The notes under the pieces were generated by a model. That model saw only the letters and a program-made list of their open reading frames with translations. It was not told the DNA's origin and searched no databases. Positions 41,202 to 51,050 of a stretch of 64,000 bases of DNA are shown here, piece after piece (positions within the stretch are counted from its first letter, which is position 1; every line of letters starts with the position of its first letter). The stretch spans positions 2,542,001 to 2,606,000 of the forward strand of contig LR782234.1 in assembly GCA_902825215.1 (NCBI GenBank), in the 5' to 3' direction. This DNA comes from Pseudomonas fluorescens (GTDB lineage: Bacteria > Pseudomonadota > Gammaproteobacteria > Pseudomonadales > Pseudomonadaceae). The translations under genes were made by a program, and so were the position numbers.

Positions 41202-42596
41202 GTGACTCAATATTTCCAGCGCGCCGAAGAAATCGGCCACCTGTCTGATGAACAAATCGAGACGATGTACCAGCGTTATCTCGCCGGTGAAAAAACCGCC
41301 GTACTCATGGCCGAGTACAAAATTCCCGAGACGGTCCGCAGTCTGCTCAAGGTGCTGCCACCCATCGTCAGTCAGGATCTCGCCTGTCCCTACTGCGATC
41401 TGCCCATGTGGGTGCGTCGTCACGCCAGAGGCACGCCGATGTCGCTGCGCCATCCGTTCAGATGTGTACGTTGCGACCATCGATATTTTGCAGCGGATGC
41501 TCATGGGCGCCGTAGCCCTTGTACGTGCAAGGAATGCTTCAAGGTTAGACAGCAGCAATTGGCGGCTCAGGCTCAGCGTGATCGCCTCGAACTTGAGGCA
41601 CGTCATGGTGCACCTTGTGCCGCAGTGCCTTACGCCGAGTTGGGTTTCACACAGAAGCTTGTGCTGTTGGCGTTGCTTGACGATGGCGAAGGGCGGCATG
41701 CCGAGTCGATTGCGCCCCTGGCGTCGCCGTGCAGAGGCGAAGCCCTGGCGTTCTCCGACGATGCCTGTGAAGACTGGTTGAAGAGTCTTCATGAGGCGGG
41801 CGTGCTGGCCGTCGCTACGGATTCGGATATCCGCGCTTTTGATCGCGCCAATGCGTTGGCCATCAGCGATTATCAGGCGGTGCGCTGGTTGGCCAATGTC
41901 ACCCTGGACGGCGTCGGGCGCAGTTCGCGAGAGCATTTGTATCTGGCGCTGTATCAGGAGTTGTCCGGCGACGTTCAAACGGCCTGGAAGAGCGAGCTCT
42001 ACGGCTTGATCTTCAAACTGGCCCGAGAGGAATCGATCCGCTACATCCATGTTCTGGCCAACGAAGTGAGTTTTGCGTTCACCGCTGAGGCGCGGGCCGA
42101 AGCCGTCGTCGACCAGTTGCTGCAGGATTTCTCGGTCAGCCAACTGTATTACTTCGCCCGGCTGGCGGTGCGTAACGCCGCGCACTTTTACGCCACTGGC
42201 AATTCCAAGGGGCGCAGCCACGCCTCCAACACGATTCCGCGCAACATGCTCGGTACGGCGCAGGATGCGCTGGCCCGCAACTGGCGCAAAAACGCTCACC
42301 GCGATTCTCGGGTAGCGCAGTCGGCGTTGCAGCGGTTGTTGTATGACGTCGTGCTCAAGGACAGCGGCGCAGGGTTTTCCAAGTCGCCGGGCATGTACTG
42401 GCGCGATGAGCTGGTGCCGCAGTTCTTCTCCGGCGCGGCGTTCGGCAGCGATCTGATCGGTCAGATTCAGTTGTTCTGCCGCGAGTGCGACTCCAGCAAC
42501 ATCGACGCCAGCATGGACAAAGTGACGTTGCAGGTGATGTGTTACGACTGCGCCACAGTGAGCCAATTCAAAGCGTTTGAAGCGCTGCCAGACTGA
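41202..42596 (+). CDS. Multi-zinc-ribbon protein of unknown function, linked to gdhB
   Basis: A 464-residue protein. The N-terminus has a short helix-turn-helix-like segment (AGEKTAVLMAEYKIPETVRS). CPYC (about 66-69) and CVRC (about 92-95) form a zinc ribbon, followed by CTCKEC. The C-terminal region has CREC and CYDC, a second ribbon. A long helical middle shows no catalytic motif. The GTG start at 41202 is chosen because AAGGAG stands 8 nt upstream. A gene of this kind stands between the MoxR operon and gdhB in P. aeruginosa as I recall it, so the linkage is old. A nucleic-acid-binding role is plausible only. Confidence 0.8.
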   Translation: MTQYFQRAEEIGHLSDEQIETMYQRYLAGEKTAVLMAEYKIPETVRSLLKVLPPIVSQDLACPYCDLPMWVRRHARGTPMSLRHPFRCVRCDHRYFAADAHGRRSPCTCKECFKVRQQQLAAQAQRDRLELEARHGAPCAAVPYAELGFTQKLVLLALLDDGEGRHAESIAPLASPCRGEALAFSDDACEDWLKSLHEAGVLAVATDSDIRAFDRANALAISDYQAVRWLANVTLDGVGRSSREHLYLALYQELSGDVQTAWKSELYGLIFKLAREESIRYIHVLANEVSFAFTAEARAEAVVDQLLQDFSVSQLYYFARLAVRNAAHFYATGNSKGRSHASNTIPRNMLGTAQDALARNWRKNAHRDSRVAQSALQRLLYDVVLKDSGAGFSKSPGMYWRDELVPQFFSGAAFGSDLIGQIQLFCRECDSSNIDASMDKVTLQVMCYDCATVSQFKAFEALPD

Positions 42597-42630
42597 TCCG
42601 CATCAAGCACCCGCGCTGAACCGCCTGCCA

Positions 42631-42665
42631 CGCCCAGGGTCGATACCACGACCCTGGGCGTTTTC
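42631..42665 (+). terminator. Terminator after the zinc-ribbon gene
   Basis: CGCCCAGGGTCG (42631-42642) pairs perfectly with CGACCCTGGGCG (42649-42660) around ATACCA, followed by TTTTCGTTTC. Confidence 0.93.
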
Positions 42666-42668
42666 GTT

Positions 42669-43076
42669 TCCGGATATGTAGCAGCGGTGCGACAGTTTGT
42701 GGAACGAATGTGCCGTAAAGCCGGGCTTCGAGTGCGCGTTCTTTCGTAACGACTGCTAGTGTTTACCGGTGCCAACGCCTTGCTTTACGTGCCGATGACC
42801 GAATATGTCGCAGCACCGCAAGCAGACACATTGTCGCACCCTTTAAGCTGCGCATCGGATGGGCACCCGTAAAGGCATTGTCGGCGGTCAGGACAGTCGC
42901 TTTTGCAGCTGCCCATCCAATGGAAGGTGAATGTGACCTGAGGGTCTCGTCCAGCTTCACCCACCTGTCACCCTGTTTCCTCTGCCCGAGAATCAGGAAC
43001 AGGGCGACACAGGCCCCGAAAGGGGTGTTGCACGCGACGCTTTCCATCAATAACAAGCTTAAGCGGAGTACCACAG
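42669..43076 (+). promoter_or_regulatory. gdhB promoter and leader region
   Basis: A 408-bp gap without a convincing gene. It contains a long-range inverted repeat, GGATGGGC (42857-42864) with GCCCATCC (42911-42918), and a compact CCCC-GAAA-GGGG hairpin (43014-43025) about 50 nt before the gdhB ATG. These could shape the leader of the mRNA. No clear -35/-10 pair can be assigned by eye. Confidence 0.4.
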
Positions 43077-46000
43077 ATGGCGTTCTTCACCGCAGCCAGC
43101 AAAGCCGACTTCCAGCACCAACTGCAAGCGGCACTGGCGCAGCACATCAGTGAACAGGCACTGCCACAAGTGGCGCTGTTCGCTGAACAATTCTTCGGCA
43201 TCATTTCTCTGGACGAGCTGACTCAACGTCGTCTCTCCGACCTCGCTGGCTGTACTCTTTCCGCATGGCGCCTGCTTGAGCGCTTCGATCACGCGCAACC
43301 GCAAGTGCGCGTCTACAACCCTGATTACGAACGCCACGGCTGGCAGTCGACTCACACCGCGGTCGAAGTCCTGCACCACGACCTGCCATTTCTGGTCGAC
43401 TCGGTCCGCACCGAGCTGAACCGCCGCGGCTACAGCATCCACACCCTGCAAACCACCGTGCTCAGCGTACGCCGTGGCAGCAAGGGCGAGCTGCTGGAAA
43501 TCCTGCCAAAAGGCAGCACCGGCGAAGACGTGCTGCACGAATCGCTGATGTATCTGGAAATCGACCGCTGCGCCAACGCGGCCGAGCTGAACGTGCTGAG
43601 CAAAGAGCTGGAACAGGTTCTCGGTGAAGTCCGCGTCGCGGTCGCCGATTTCGAGCCGATGAAAGCCAAGGTTCAGGAAATCCTCGGCAAGCTCGACGGC
43701 AGTGCATTCGCCATCGACGCCGATGAAAAGAACGAAATCAAAAGCTTCCTGGAATGGCTGGTGGGCAACCACTTCACCTTCCTCGGCTACGAAGAGTTCG
43801 TGGTTACCGATCAGGCCGACGGCGGCCACATCGAGTACGACCAGAATTCCTTCCTCGGCCTGACCAAACTGCTGCGCACCGGCCTGACCTATGAAGACCT
43901 GCGCATCGAAGACTACGCCGTAGCCTACCTGCGTGAACCGACTCCGCTGTCGTTCGCCAAGGCCGCGCACCCGAGCCGCGTGCACCGTCCCGCGTACCCT
44001 GACTATGTGTCGATCCGCGAAATCGACGCCGACGGCAAGGTCATCAAGGAACACCGCTTCATGGGCCTCTACACCTCCTCGGTGTACGGCGAGAGCGTGC
44101 GGGTCATCCCGTTCATTCGCCGCAAGGTCGAAGAAATCGAGCGTCGCTCCGGCTTCCAGTCCAAGGCTCACCTGGGCAAGGAACTGGCGCAGGTACTCGA
44201 AGTGCTGCCGCGTGATGATCTGTTCCAGACCCCGGTCGACGAACTCTTCACCACGGTGATGTCGATCGTGCAGATCCAGGAACGCAACAAGATCCGCGTG
44301 TTCCTGCGCAAAGACCCGTACGGTCGTTTCTGCTATTGCCTGGCCTACGTGCCGCGCGACATCTATTCCACCGAAGTTCGCCAGAAGATCCAGCAAGTGC
44401 TGATGGAGCGCCTGAAGGCTTCCGACTGCGAATTCTGGACGTTCTTCTCCGAGTCGGTACTGGCGCGCGTGCAGTTGATTCTGCGGGTCGACCCGAAAAA
44501 CCGTCTCGACATCGATCCGGTGCTGCTGGAAAAAGAAGTGGTTCAGGCTTGCCGCAGCTGGCAGGACGACTACGCCGCACTGACCGTCGAAAGCTTCGGC
44601 GAAGCCCACGGCACCAACGTGCTGGCGGATTTCCCGAAAGGCTTCCCGGCCGGTTACCGCGAGCGTTTCGCTGCGCATTCGGCTGTGGTCGACATGCAGC
44701 ACCTGCTGAGCCTCAACGAAAAAAATCCGCTGGTGATGAGCTTCTATCAGCCGCTGGGCCAGGTTTCCGGCCAGCGCGAGCTGCATTGCAAGCTGTATCA
44801 CGCCGACACGCCGCTGGCGCTGTCCGACGTATTGCCGATCCTCGAAAACCTTGGCCTGCGCGTGCTGGGTGAATTCCCGTACCGTCTGCGTCACACCAAT
44901 GGCCGCGAGTTCTGGATTCACGACTTTGCGTTCACCGCCGCTGAAGGCCTGGACCTCGACATCCAGCAACTCAACGACACCCTGCAGGATGCCTTTGTCC
45001 ACATCGTGCGCGGCGACGCCGAAAACGATGCGTTCAACCGTCTGGTGCTGACCGCCGGCCTGCCATGGCGCGACGTTGCGCTGCTGCGTGCCTATGCGCG
45101 TTACCTGAAGCAGATTCGTCTGGGCTTCGATCTGGGCTACATCGCCAGCACCCTGAACAACCACACCGACATCGCTCGCGAACTGACCCGGTTGTTCAAG
45201 ACCCGCTTCTATCTGGCGCGCAAGCTCAGCGACGATGATCTGGAAGACAAGCAACTGCGTCTGGAACAAGCGATTCTGACCGCACTGGACGACGTCCAGG
45301 TGCTCAATGAAGACCGCATCCTGCGCCGTTACCTGGACCTGATCAAAGCCACGCTGCGGACCAACTTCTATCAGACTGACGCCAACGGCCAGAACAAGTC
45401 GTACTTCAGCTTCAAGTTCAACCCGCACGCGATTCCTGAACTGCCGAAGCCGGTGCCGAAGTTTGAAATCTTCGTTTACTCGCCACGCGTTGAAGGCGTG
45501 CACCTGCGCTTCGGTAACGTTGCCCGTGGCGGCCTGCGCTGGTCCGACCGTGAAGAAGACTTCCGTACCGAAGTCCTCGGTCTGGTAAAAGCCCAGCAAG
45601 TGAAGAACTCGGTCATCGTGCCGGTGGGTGCGAAGGGCGGCTTCCTGCCGCGTCGCCTGCCACTGGGCGGCAGCCGTGACGAGATCGCGGCCGAAGGCAT
45701 CGCCTGCTACCGCATCTTCATTTCGGGCCTGTTGGACATCACCGACAACCTGAAGGACGGCGCGCTGGTACCGCCGGCCAACGTCGTACGTCATGACGAC
45801 GATGACCCGTACCTGGTAGTGGCAGCGGACAAGGGCACTGCAACCTTCTCCGACATCGCCAACGGCATCGCCATCGATTACGGCTTCTGGCTGGGCGATG
45901 CGTTTGCGTCCGGTGGTTCGGCTGGTTACGACCACAAGAAAATGGGCATTACCGCCAAAGGCGCGTGGGTCGGCGTACAGCGCCACTTCCGCGAGCGCGG

Positions 46001-47972
46001 TATCAATGTTCAGGAAGACAGCATCACCGTGGTCGGCGTTGGCGACATGGCCGGTGACGTGTTCGGTAACGGCCTGTTGATGTCCGACAAGCTGCAACTG
46101 GTCGCGGCCTTCAACCACATGCACATCTTCATCGATCCGAATCCGAATCCGGCGACCAGCTTCGTCGAGCGTCAGCGTCTGTTCGACCTGCCGCGTTCGG
46201 CCTGGACCGACTACGACACCAGCATCATGTCTGAAGGTGGCGGGATCTTCTCGCGCAGCGCGAAGAGCATCGCGATCAGCCCGCAGATGCAAGAACGCTT
46301 CGACATCAAGGCCGACAAGCTGACCCCGACCGAACTGCTCAATGCCTTGCTCAAGGCCCCGGTGGATCTGTTGTGGAACGGCGGTATCGGCACGTACGTC
46401 AAGGCCAGCACCGAAAGCCATGCAGACGTCGGCGACAAGGCCAACGATGCACTGCGCGTCAACGGCAACGAACTGCGCTGCAAGGTCGTGGGCGAGGGCG
46501 GTAACCTCGGCATGACCCAGCTGGGTCGTGTCGAATTCGGCCTCAATGGCGGCGGTTCCAACACCGACTTCATCGACAACGCCGGTGGCGTGGACTGCTC
46601 CGACCACGAAGTGAACATCAAGATCCTGCTGAACGAAGTGGTTCAGGCCGGTGACATGACCGACAAGCAACGCAACCAGTTGCTGGCGAGCATGACCGAC
46701 GAAGTCGGCAATCTGGTGCTGGGCAACAACTACAAGCAGACTCAGGCCCTGTCCCTGGCGGCCCGTCGTGCGTATGCGCGCATCGCTGAGTACAAGCGTC
46801 TGATGAGCGATCTGGAAGGCCGCGGCAAGCTGGACCGCGCCATCGAGTTCCTGCCGACCGAAGAGCAACTGGCCGAACGTATCGCTGAAGGCCACGGTCT
46901 GACCCGTCCAGAGCTGTCGGTGCTGATTTCCTACAGCAAGATCGACCTCAAGGAGCAGTTGCTGGGCTCGCAGGTGCCGGACGACGATTACCTGACCCGC
47001 GACATGGAAACGGCGTTCCCGCCGACCCTGGTCAGCAAGTTCTCCGAAGCCATGCGTCGTCACCGTCTGAAGCGCGAAATCGTCAGCACCCAGATCGCCA
47101 ACGACCTGGTCAACCACATGGGCATCACCTTCGTTCAGCGACTCAAAGAGTCGACCGGCATGAGCCCGGCGAACGTGGCCGGCGCTTATGTGATCGTGCG
47201 CGACATTTTCCACCTCCCGCACTGGTTCCGTCAGATCGAAGCGCTGGACTATCAGGTCTCCGCTGACGTGCAACTGGAGCTGATGGACGAGCTGATGCGT
47301 CTGGGTCGCCGTGCCACGCGCTGGTTCCTGCGTGCCCGTCGCAACGAGCAGAACGCTGCCCGTGACGTCGCGCACTTCGGTCCGCACCTGAAGGAGCTGG
47401 GTCTGAAACTCGACGAACTGCTGAGCGGCGAAATCCGCGAAAACTGGCAGGCGCGCTATCAGGCTTACGTCGCTGCCGGTGTGCCGGAGTTGCTGGCACG
47501 TATGGTTGCGGGTACTTCGCACCTGTACACGCTGCTGCCGATCATCGAGGCCTCCGACGTCACCGGGCAGAACCCTGCTGAAGTAGCCAAGGCCTACTTC
47601 GCCGTGGGTTCGGCGCTGGACATCACCTGGTACCTGCAACAGATCAGCGCGCTGCCGGTTGAAAACAACTGGCAGGCCCTGGCCCGTGAAGCGTTCCGAG
47701 ACGATGTCGACTGGCAGCAACGTGCGATCACCATCTCCGTCCTGCAACAGGGCGACGGCACCCAGGACGTGGAAACACGCCTGGCGCTGTGGATGGAACA
47801 GCACGAAAGCATGATCTCGCGCTGGCGCGCCATGCTGGTGGAAATCCGCGCCGCGAGCGGCACGGACTACGCCATGTATGCCGTCGCCAACCGCGAACTG
47901 CTGGATCTGGCATTGAGCGGGCAGACGATCGTGCCTGTGGCTGCTGCGAATGCCGCGCTGGAACTGGCGTAA
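43077..47972 (+). CDS. gdhB: NAD-specific glutamate dehydrogenase, large (180-kDa) class
   Basis: A 1631-residue enzyme converting glutamate to 2-oxoglutarate and ammonia with NAD+. The N-terminal ~700 residues hold ACT-like regulatory segments. The catalytic domain (about 750-1200) includes HLRFGNVARGGLRWSDREED and PVGAKGGFLPRRLP with the substrate lysine. The nucleotide-binding region includes VVGVGDMAGDVFGNGLLMSD. A long helical C-terminus follows. The length is that of the pseudomonad enzyme induced by arginine. It is monocistronic between two terminators. A 1679-codon open frame on the opposite strand is a shadow of its codon pattern. Confidence 0.96.
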   Translation: MAFFTAASKADFQHQLQAALAQHISEQALPQVALFAEQFFGIISLDELTQRRLSDLAGCTLSAWRLLERFDHAQPQVRVYNPDYERHGWQSTHTAVEVLHHDLPFLVDSVRTELNRRGYSIHTLQTTVLSVRRGSKGELLEILPKGSTGEDVLHESLMYLEIDRCANAAELNVLSKELEQVLGEVRVAVADFEPMKAKVQEILGKLDGSAFAIDADEKNEIKSFLEWLVGNHFTFLGYEEFVVTDQADGGHIEYDQNSFLGLTKLLRTGLTYEDLRIEDYAVAYLREPTPLSFAKAAHPSRVHRPAYPDYVSIREIDADGKVIKEHRFMGLYTSSVYGESVRVIPFIRRKVEEIERRSGFQSKAHLGKELAQVLEVLPRDDLFQTPVDELFTTVMSIVQIQERNKIRVFLRKDPYGRFCYCLAYVPRDIYSTEVRQKIQQVLMERLKASDCEFWTFFSESVLARVQLILRVDPKNRLDIDPVLLEKEVVQACRSWQDDYAALTVESFGEAHGTNVLADFPKGFPAGYRERFAAHSAVVDMQHLLSLNEKNPLVMSFYQPLGQVSGQRELHCKLYHADTPLALSDVLPILENLGLRVLGEFPYRLRHTNGREFWIHDFAFTAAEGLDLDIQQLNDTLQDAFVHIVRGDAENDAFNRLVLTAGLPWRDVALLRAYARYLKQIRLGFDLGYIASTLNNHTDIARELTRLFKTRFYLARKLSDDDLEDKQLRLEQAILTALDDVQVLNEDRILRRYLDLIKATLRTNFYQTDANGQNKSYFSFKFNPHAIPELPKPVPKFEIFVYSPRVEGVHLRFGNVARGGLRWSDREEDFRTEVLGLVKAQQVKNSVIVPVGAKGGFLPRRLPLGGSRDEIAAEGIACYRIFISGLLDITDNLKDGALVPPANVVRHDDDDPYLVVAADKGTATFSDIANGIAIDYGFWLGDAFASGGSAGYDHKKMGITAKGAWVGVQRHFRERGINVQEDSITVVGVGDMAGDVFGNGLLMSDKLQLVAAFNHMHIFIDPNPNPATSFVERQRLFDLPRSAWTDYDTSIMSEGGGIFSRSAKSIAISPQMQERFDIKADKLTPTELLNALLKAPVDLLWNGGIGTYVKASTESHADVGDKANDALRVNGNELRCKVVGEGGNLGMTQLGRVEFGLNGGGSNTDFIDNAGGVDCSDHEVNIKILLNEVVQAGDMTDKQRNQLLASMTDEVGNLVLGNNYKQTQALSLAARRAYARIAEYKRLMSDLEGRGKLDRAIEFLPTEEQLAERIAEGHGLTRPELSVLISYSKIDLKEQLLGSQVPDDDYLTRDMETAFPPTLVSKFSEAMRRHRLKREIVSTQIANDLVNHMGITFVQRLKESTGMSPANVAGAYVIVRDIFHLPHWFRQIEALDYQVSADVQLELMDELMRLGRRATRWFLRARRNEQNAARDVAHFGPHLKELGLKLDELLSGEIRENWQARYQAYVAAGVPELLARMVAGTSHLYTLLPIIEASDVTGQNPAEVAKAYFAVGSALDITWYLQQISALPVENNWQALAREAFRDDVDWQQRAITISVLQQGDGTQDVETRLALWMEQHESMISRWRAMLVEIRAASGTDYAMYAVANRELLDLALSGQTIVPVAAANAALELA

Positions 47973-47990
47973 GTAGCGGTTGAATGAAAA

Positions 47991-48026
47991 AGCCCCGGTG
48001 TCGAGAGATGCCGGGGCTTTTTTTTT
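47991..48026 (+). terminator. gdhB terminator
   Basis: AGCCCCGG (47991-47998) pairs with CCGGGGCT (48011-48018) and is followed by a long T run. It may serve the convergent gene on the other strand too. Confidence 0.93.
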
Positions 48027-48033
48027 ATCAAAA

Positions 48034-49257
48034 CTATTTGTGATAACGCAAAAGTACTGCGACTCGATGACCATCCGGGGAGACAGAACCGCCAGCAAGG
48101 ATGCTACCGTCCTGTTGCAGTGTTACCAGTCTGGCTTCACCCCCGCTAGGGAAAAACCTGAAGCCCTTTTCGCCAAAGGCAGCGTCGAGGCTTCCATCCG
48201 GGTTGTAACGCCCCAGCATGCCGCCACGCCCATTGCGTTGTGAGCCAGCCAAAACAATTTTTCCGTCGCTCTGTACCGCGCCCATTATCCACTCCTCATC
48301 GTCCACTTGGGTTAGCACTGGCATGCCCAGGTTAAACGTTGTGTCGATATGCCCCTCCTTGTTCAGTCTTGTCAGAAAACCACGAGTGGGCGGTAATCCT
48401 GAGCCGAAGGGGGGCGTAGTAGTTCTTCCTATCGCCCATATGTGCTGGTCTTGCGCTTGTTGCAGATTCCATATTTCCGAGCCTTTATCAGCCGGTTCTA
48501 TTAGCAGCAGATAACCGTCCTCTGCAAAGGTATGGTCGAGTTGTCCACTGAAGTCGTACGCTGCCAGCAGTCCATGCTTTAAAGGGCGGATAGACGCAAA
48601 GCTGCCAGTAATAAGCCGCTCTCCTTCAAGAACCGTCATTGCGCTTGGGTACAGATCCAGGTCCTTATAGGAGACTTTCACATAACCACCATTATTGAAG
48701 GTCCGATCCAGCACTCCATCTTTTGTGAGTCGTATGAGATAAGTGACGCCGAAGTACTTCCAGAAGATAACGATGGATCCGTCGCTAAATACCGTCACCG
48801 CGTTTGATTGTGAACCCGCTTGCGCATTTTCGGACGGTTCTGGTGTGGGACTGTCGGAGGGGGGAGGAATGGCTGCTCTGCCTCTGTCAGCAAATGTCTC
48901 GTCCAGATTGCCATCTGGCAAAAAGCGAGCCGCGCAGATCCTGTCGCCCCCGTACAAATCACCCGTGATCAACACCCGATTCTGTGAGTCAACGGACACC
49001 GTGAATGCCTGGGCTTTATGGTCATCAAGAAACACGCCAATGACGTAGCCGACGCCGCCAAATCCGATATCCAGCTTCCCGTCGCGGGTAACACGCGCCA
49101 CATAAAACTTATTGTCGTGGGTCCTTCCCGCGACATAGGTATTGTCATCGCGATCCGTCGTTATGCCAAAAAGATAGTCAACTTCGGGGAAATAAACGGC
49201 GCCGTTGTCGCCATATTTGAGATCAAGGTCTCCCGCTTTGTACTGTTCAGTTTTCAT
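48034..49257 (-). CDS. Delta-60 repeat beta-propeller protein
   Basis: A 407-residue protein without a signal peptide. It has repeats of about 55-60 residues with the pattern R-x-x-x-DG-x-LD-x-x-F: VTRDGKLDIGFGGVGYV, FLPDGNLDETFADRG, LTKDGVLDRTFNNGGYV, LNKEGHIDTTFNLG and YNPDGSLDAAFGEKGF. Family members are found in adhesin-like and other surface or secreted proteins; this one is free-standing. GC content is visibly lower than in the neighbours, suggesting recent acquisition. Function unknown. Confidence 0.85.
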   Translation of the reverse strand: MKTEQYKAGDLDLKYGDNGAVYFPEVDYLFGITTDRDDNTYVAGRTHDNKFYVARVTRDGKLDIGFGGVGYVIGVFLDDHKAQAFTVSVDSQNRVLITGDLYGGDRICAARFLPDGNLDETFADRGRAAIPPPSDSPTPEPSENAQAGSQSNAVTVFSDGSIVIFWKYFGVTYLIRLTKDGVLDRTFNNGGYVKVSYKDLDLYPSAMTVLEGERLITGSFASIRPLKHGLLAAYDFSGQLDHTFAEDGYLLLIEPADKGSEIWNLQQAQDQHIWAIGRTTTPPFGSGLPPTRGFLTRLNKEGHIDTTFNLGMPVLTQVDDEEWIMGAVQSDGKIVLAGSQRNGRGGMLGRYNPDGSLDAAFGEKGFRFFPSGGEARLVTLQQDGSILAGGSVSPDGHRVAVLLRYHK

Positions 49258-49334
49258 TGCACGCTCCAGAAGTTAGCGCTCTGGCATGGAAGACATCGCA
49301 GAGCGGCGATTCATTAGGAGTCGGGCATGGGAGG

Positions 49335-49364
49335 CTGTCTACTGTAAGACCTGACAGTAGACAG
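49335..49364. promoter_or_regulatory. Perfect 11-bp hairpin upstream of the delta-60 gene
   Basis: CTGTCTACTGT (49335-49345) and ACAGTAGACAG (49354-49364) enclose an 8-nt loop, 78 bp before the gene start. No T run follows on the strand read, so an operator is as likely as a terminator. Confidence 0.45.
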
Positions 49365-49504
49365 GCAGCGAATTGCGTGGTTGAGCACGGTAATCAAAGT
49401 GGTTTGAGCTAACTACTTTGCGAGTCGATCAACGTGTCTGATAGAGATTTAAAACAAGATGCCGAGGCATTTTATGCCTGAGGATTTTCTGGTGTCTGAT
49501 CCAG

Positions 49505-49580
49505 CGCTATCGCGAGCAGGCTCACTCCTACAAAGGGTACGCATTCCAATTGTAGGCGTGAGCCTGCTCGCGATAGCGCC
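49505..49580. repeat. REPIN (TGTAGGAGTGAGCCTGCTCGCGA variant)
   Basis: GCTATCGCGAGCAGGCTCAC and the inverted GTGAGCCTGCTCGCGATAGC at the ends of 76 bp. The outer motif is CTCCTACAA / TTGTAGG instead of CTCCCACAG. It occupies part of the 330-bp gap between 49258 and 49587. Confidence 0.88.
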
Positions 49581-49587
49581 ATTTGAT

Positions 49588-50301
49588 TCAATGCACCTTC
49601 TGAATCTGTTTATTCTCAAGCATCGACACCGCCCCCGCCGGCCGAGCGACCAAATTGCTCAACGATTTATCAAATTCCTGCAACGCCCGAACCTGCACAT
49701 CCTGCTGCTGATTGATATCGGCAACGATCTCCTCCGAACGTTTGAAATCCGCCCACACCGGTGTCAGCTCTCTGGCCTCGGAGCCTTTTGCCGTGCCGAT
49801 GTAATTGAGCTGTGCATCATAAAAATCGGCACTGACATTGGCCTTGATGTCGGAGCTGCGCGAGGTGATCAACTGGCTGTGGGTGTCGACGATCGCGACC
49901 ACATCCGGCCTGGCAGCGCGCAGGCTTTGCATGTCCGGATAGACCGTTACCGTGCCGAACTGGCGTTGCAGGGAGGCGTTGACCCATTCCACCGCCATGT
50001 CCGGTTTCGAGCTGGCGACGTAGGCATCATGGATCGATTGCACCAGCAAGCTCTGGCCGAAACCGGTACCGGCGTTGGCTTGATAGTCGCGCAGGTATTG
50101 GCGATTGGTCTGGGTGCTTGGGCTGTAGATCACGCCAAGGGACACGCCGGGTCCGCTTTTAACCTGAGTGGCACTGCTGCGACCGGTCGGGTGGGGCAAA
50201 AGCGTGTCGAGGGATGAAACCGCTTGCGGCGCGGTGGGGATCGAGCAGGCGGACACGGCTAAAAGCGATAACACAAGGGCACTGACTAACGCACGGTTCA
50301 T
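49588..50301 (-). CDS. Putative lipoprotein of unknown function
   Basis: A 237-residue precursor with a signal sequence MNRALVSALVLSLLAVSACS and lipobox VSAC, so it is lipid-anchored. The mature part contains RSSATQVKSGPGVSLGVIYS and a domain with VEWVNASLQRQFGTVTVYPD and VVAIVDTHSQLITSRSSDIK. The layout resembles small lipoproteins proposed to aid secretion or polysaccharide assembly, but I cannot name a family. The start at 50301 is the only one giving a signal peptide. Confidence 0.8.
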   Translation of the reverse strand: MNRALVSALVLSLLAVSACSIPTAPQAVSSLDTLLPHPTGRSSATQVKSGPGVSLGVIYSPSTQTNRQYLRDYQANAGTGFGQSLLVQSIHDAYVASSKPDMAVEWVNASLQRQFGTVTVYPDMQSLRAARPDVVAIVDTHSQLITSRSSDIKANVSADFYDAQLNYIGTAKGSEARELTPVWADFKRSEEIVADINQQQDVQVRALQEFDKSLSNLVARPAGAVSMLENKQIQKVH

Positions 50302-50518
50302 GGTGTTACTCCCGTGAGACAACAGCGGTCGGTAGGTTGTGAGTGTCGTCATTGACGACGGAGTATTCAGACTAAACCCGCTAACCTGACAATTGCCTGA
50401 GGCAAATGCGCGTCGCTAGTTTCATTTGCTGTAACCGATCGCGGGTAATGACTGGCGGAAATTAAAAAGCGCCAATACACGATTGGCGCCGGTTTATTTA
50501 TGGCTGGTTGTGCAGCCA

Positions 50519-50920
50519 TCAGTTTTTCAGCGGAATCAGCACCGGTTCATCCGGGGCCAGGACCATGAACACCAACAACTTTGCAGGTTTGCTCTGACTG
50601 GCGTTTTTCGACACCAGATGTTCGGAGCCGGCCGCTTCGTACCAGAATTGACCTTTCTTGTAAGTGACCGGTTGTTCACCTTTGACTTGCGAAATCACTT
50701 CGCCTTCCAGCACATAGGCCATTGCCGTGCCGTCGTGTTTGTGGGCGATGGACGACTGTCCCGGCTTGTAATCGACCTCGATCATCATGGCTTTTTTGCC
50801 GGGGGCGTTTTTCAGCAGTTGCTCTTGCAGTACGGTGACTTTTTCCGAGGGATCATGGGCCAGGGCGGCGGTCGAAAGGCTGAAGGCGAGGGCGGCGGCG
50901 AGCAGGGGCATGGCTTTCAT
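50519..50920 (-). CDS. Periplasmic cupin-domain protein
   Basis: A 133-residue precursor. The signal peptide is MKAMPLLAAALAFSLSTAALA. A single cupin barrel follows. The first metal motif is PGQSSIAHKHDGTAMAYVLE (two histidines and downstream glutamate) and the second is KGQFWYEAAGSEHLVSKNAS (histidine). Small exported cupins of this kind are of unknown substrate; some act as quercetinase- or sugar-acid-like binders. Single gene. Confidence 0.88.
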   Translation of the reverse strand: MKAMPLLAAALAFSLSTAALAHDPSEKVTVLQEQLLKNAPGKKAMMIEVDYKPGQSSIAHKHDGTAMAYVLEGEVISQVKGEQPVTYKKGQFWYEAAGSEHLVSKNASQSKPAKLLVFMVLAPDEPVLIPLKN

Positions 50921-51050
50921 GGCGGGTTACCTGTGAGGGTGGGGTGTGGCTTCACGGTAATCCGCGGGAGGTGGCGTGCAAACGGCCAATGTTCGGGAAG
51001 ATGGGGTGACCAATTGCTGGTGTCAGACAGTTTTTCGGTGCGGCACAAGA

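Noticed and set aside
43059-48098. A 1679-codon open frame on the minus strand opposite gdhB
   Set aside because: It mirrors gdhB almost exactly. Its composition (many His, Gln, Arg, Val) is typical of the complement of high-GC codons, and no domain is recognisable. It is a shadow.
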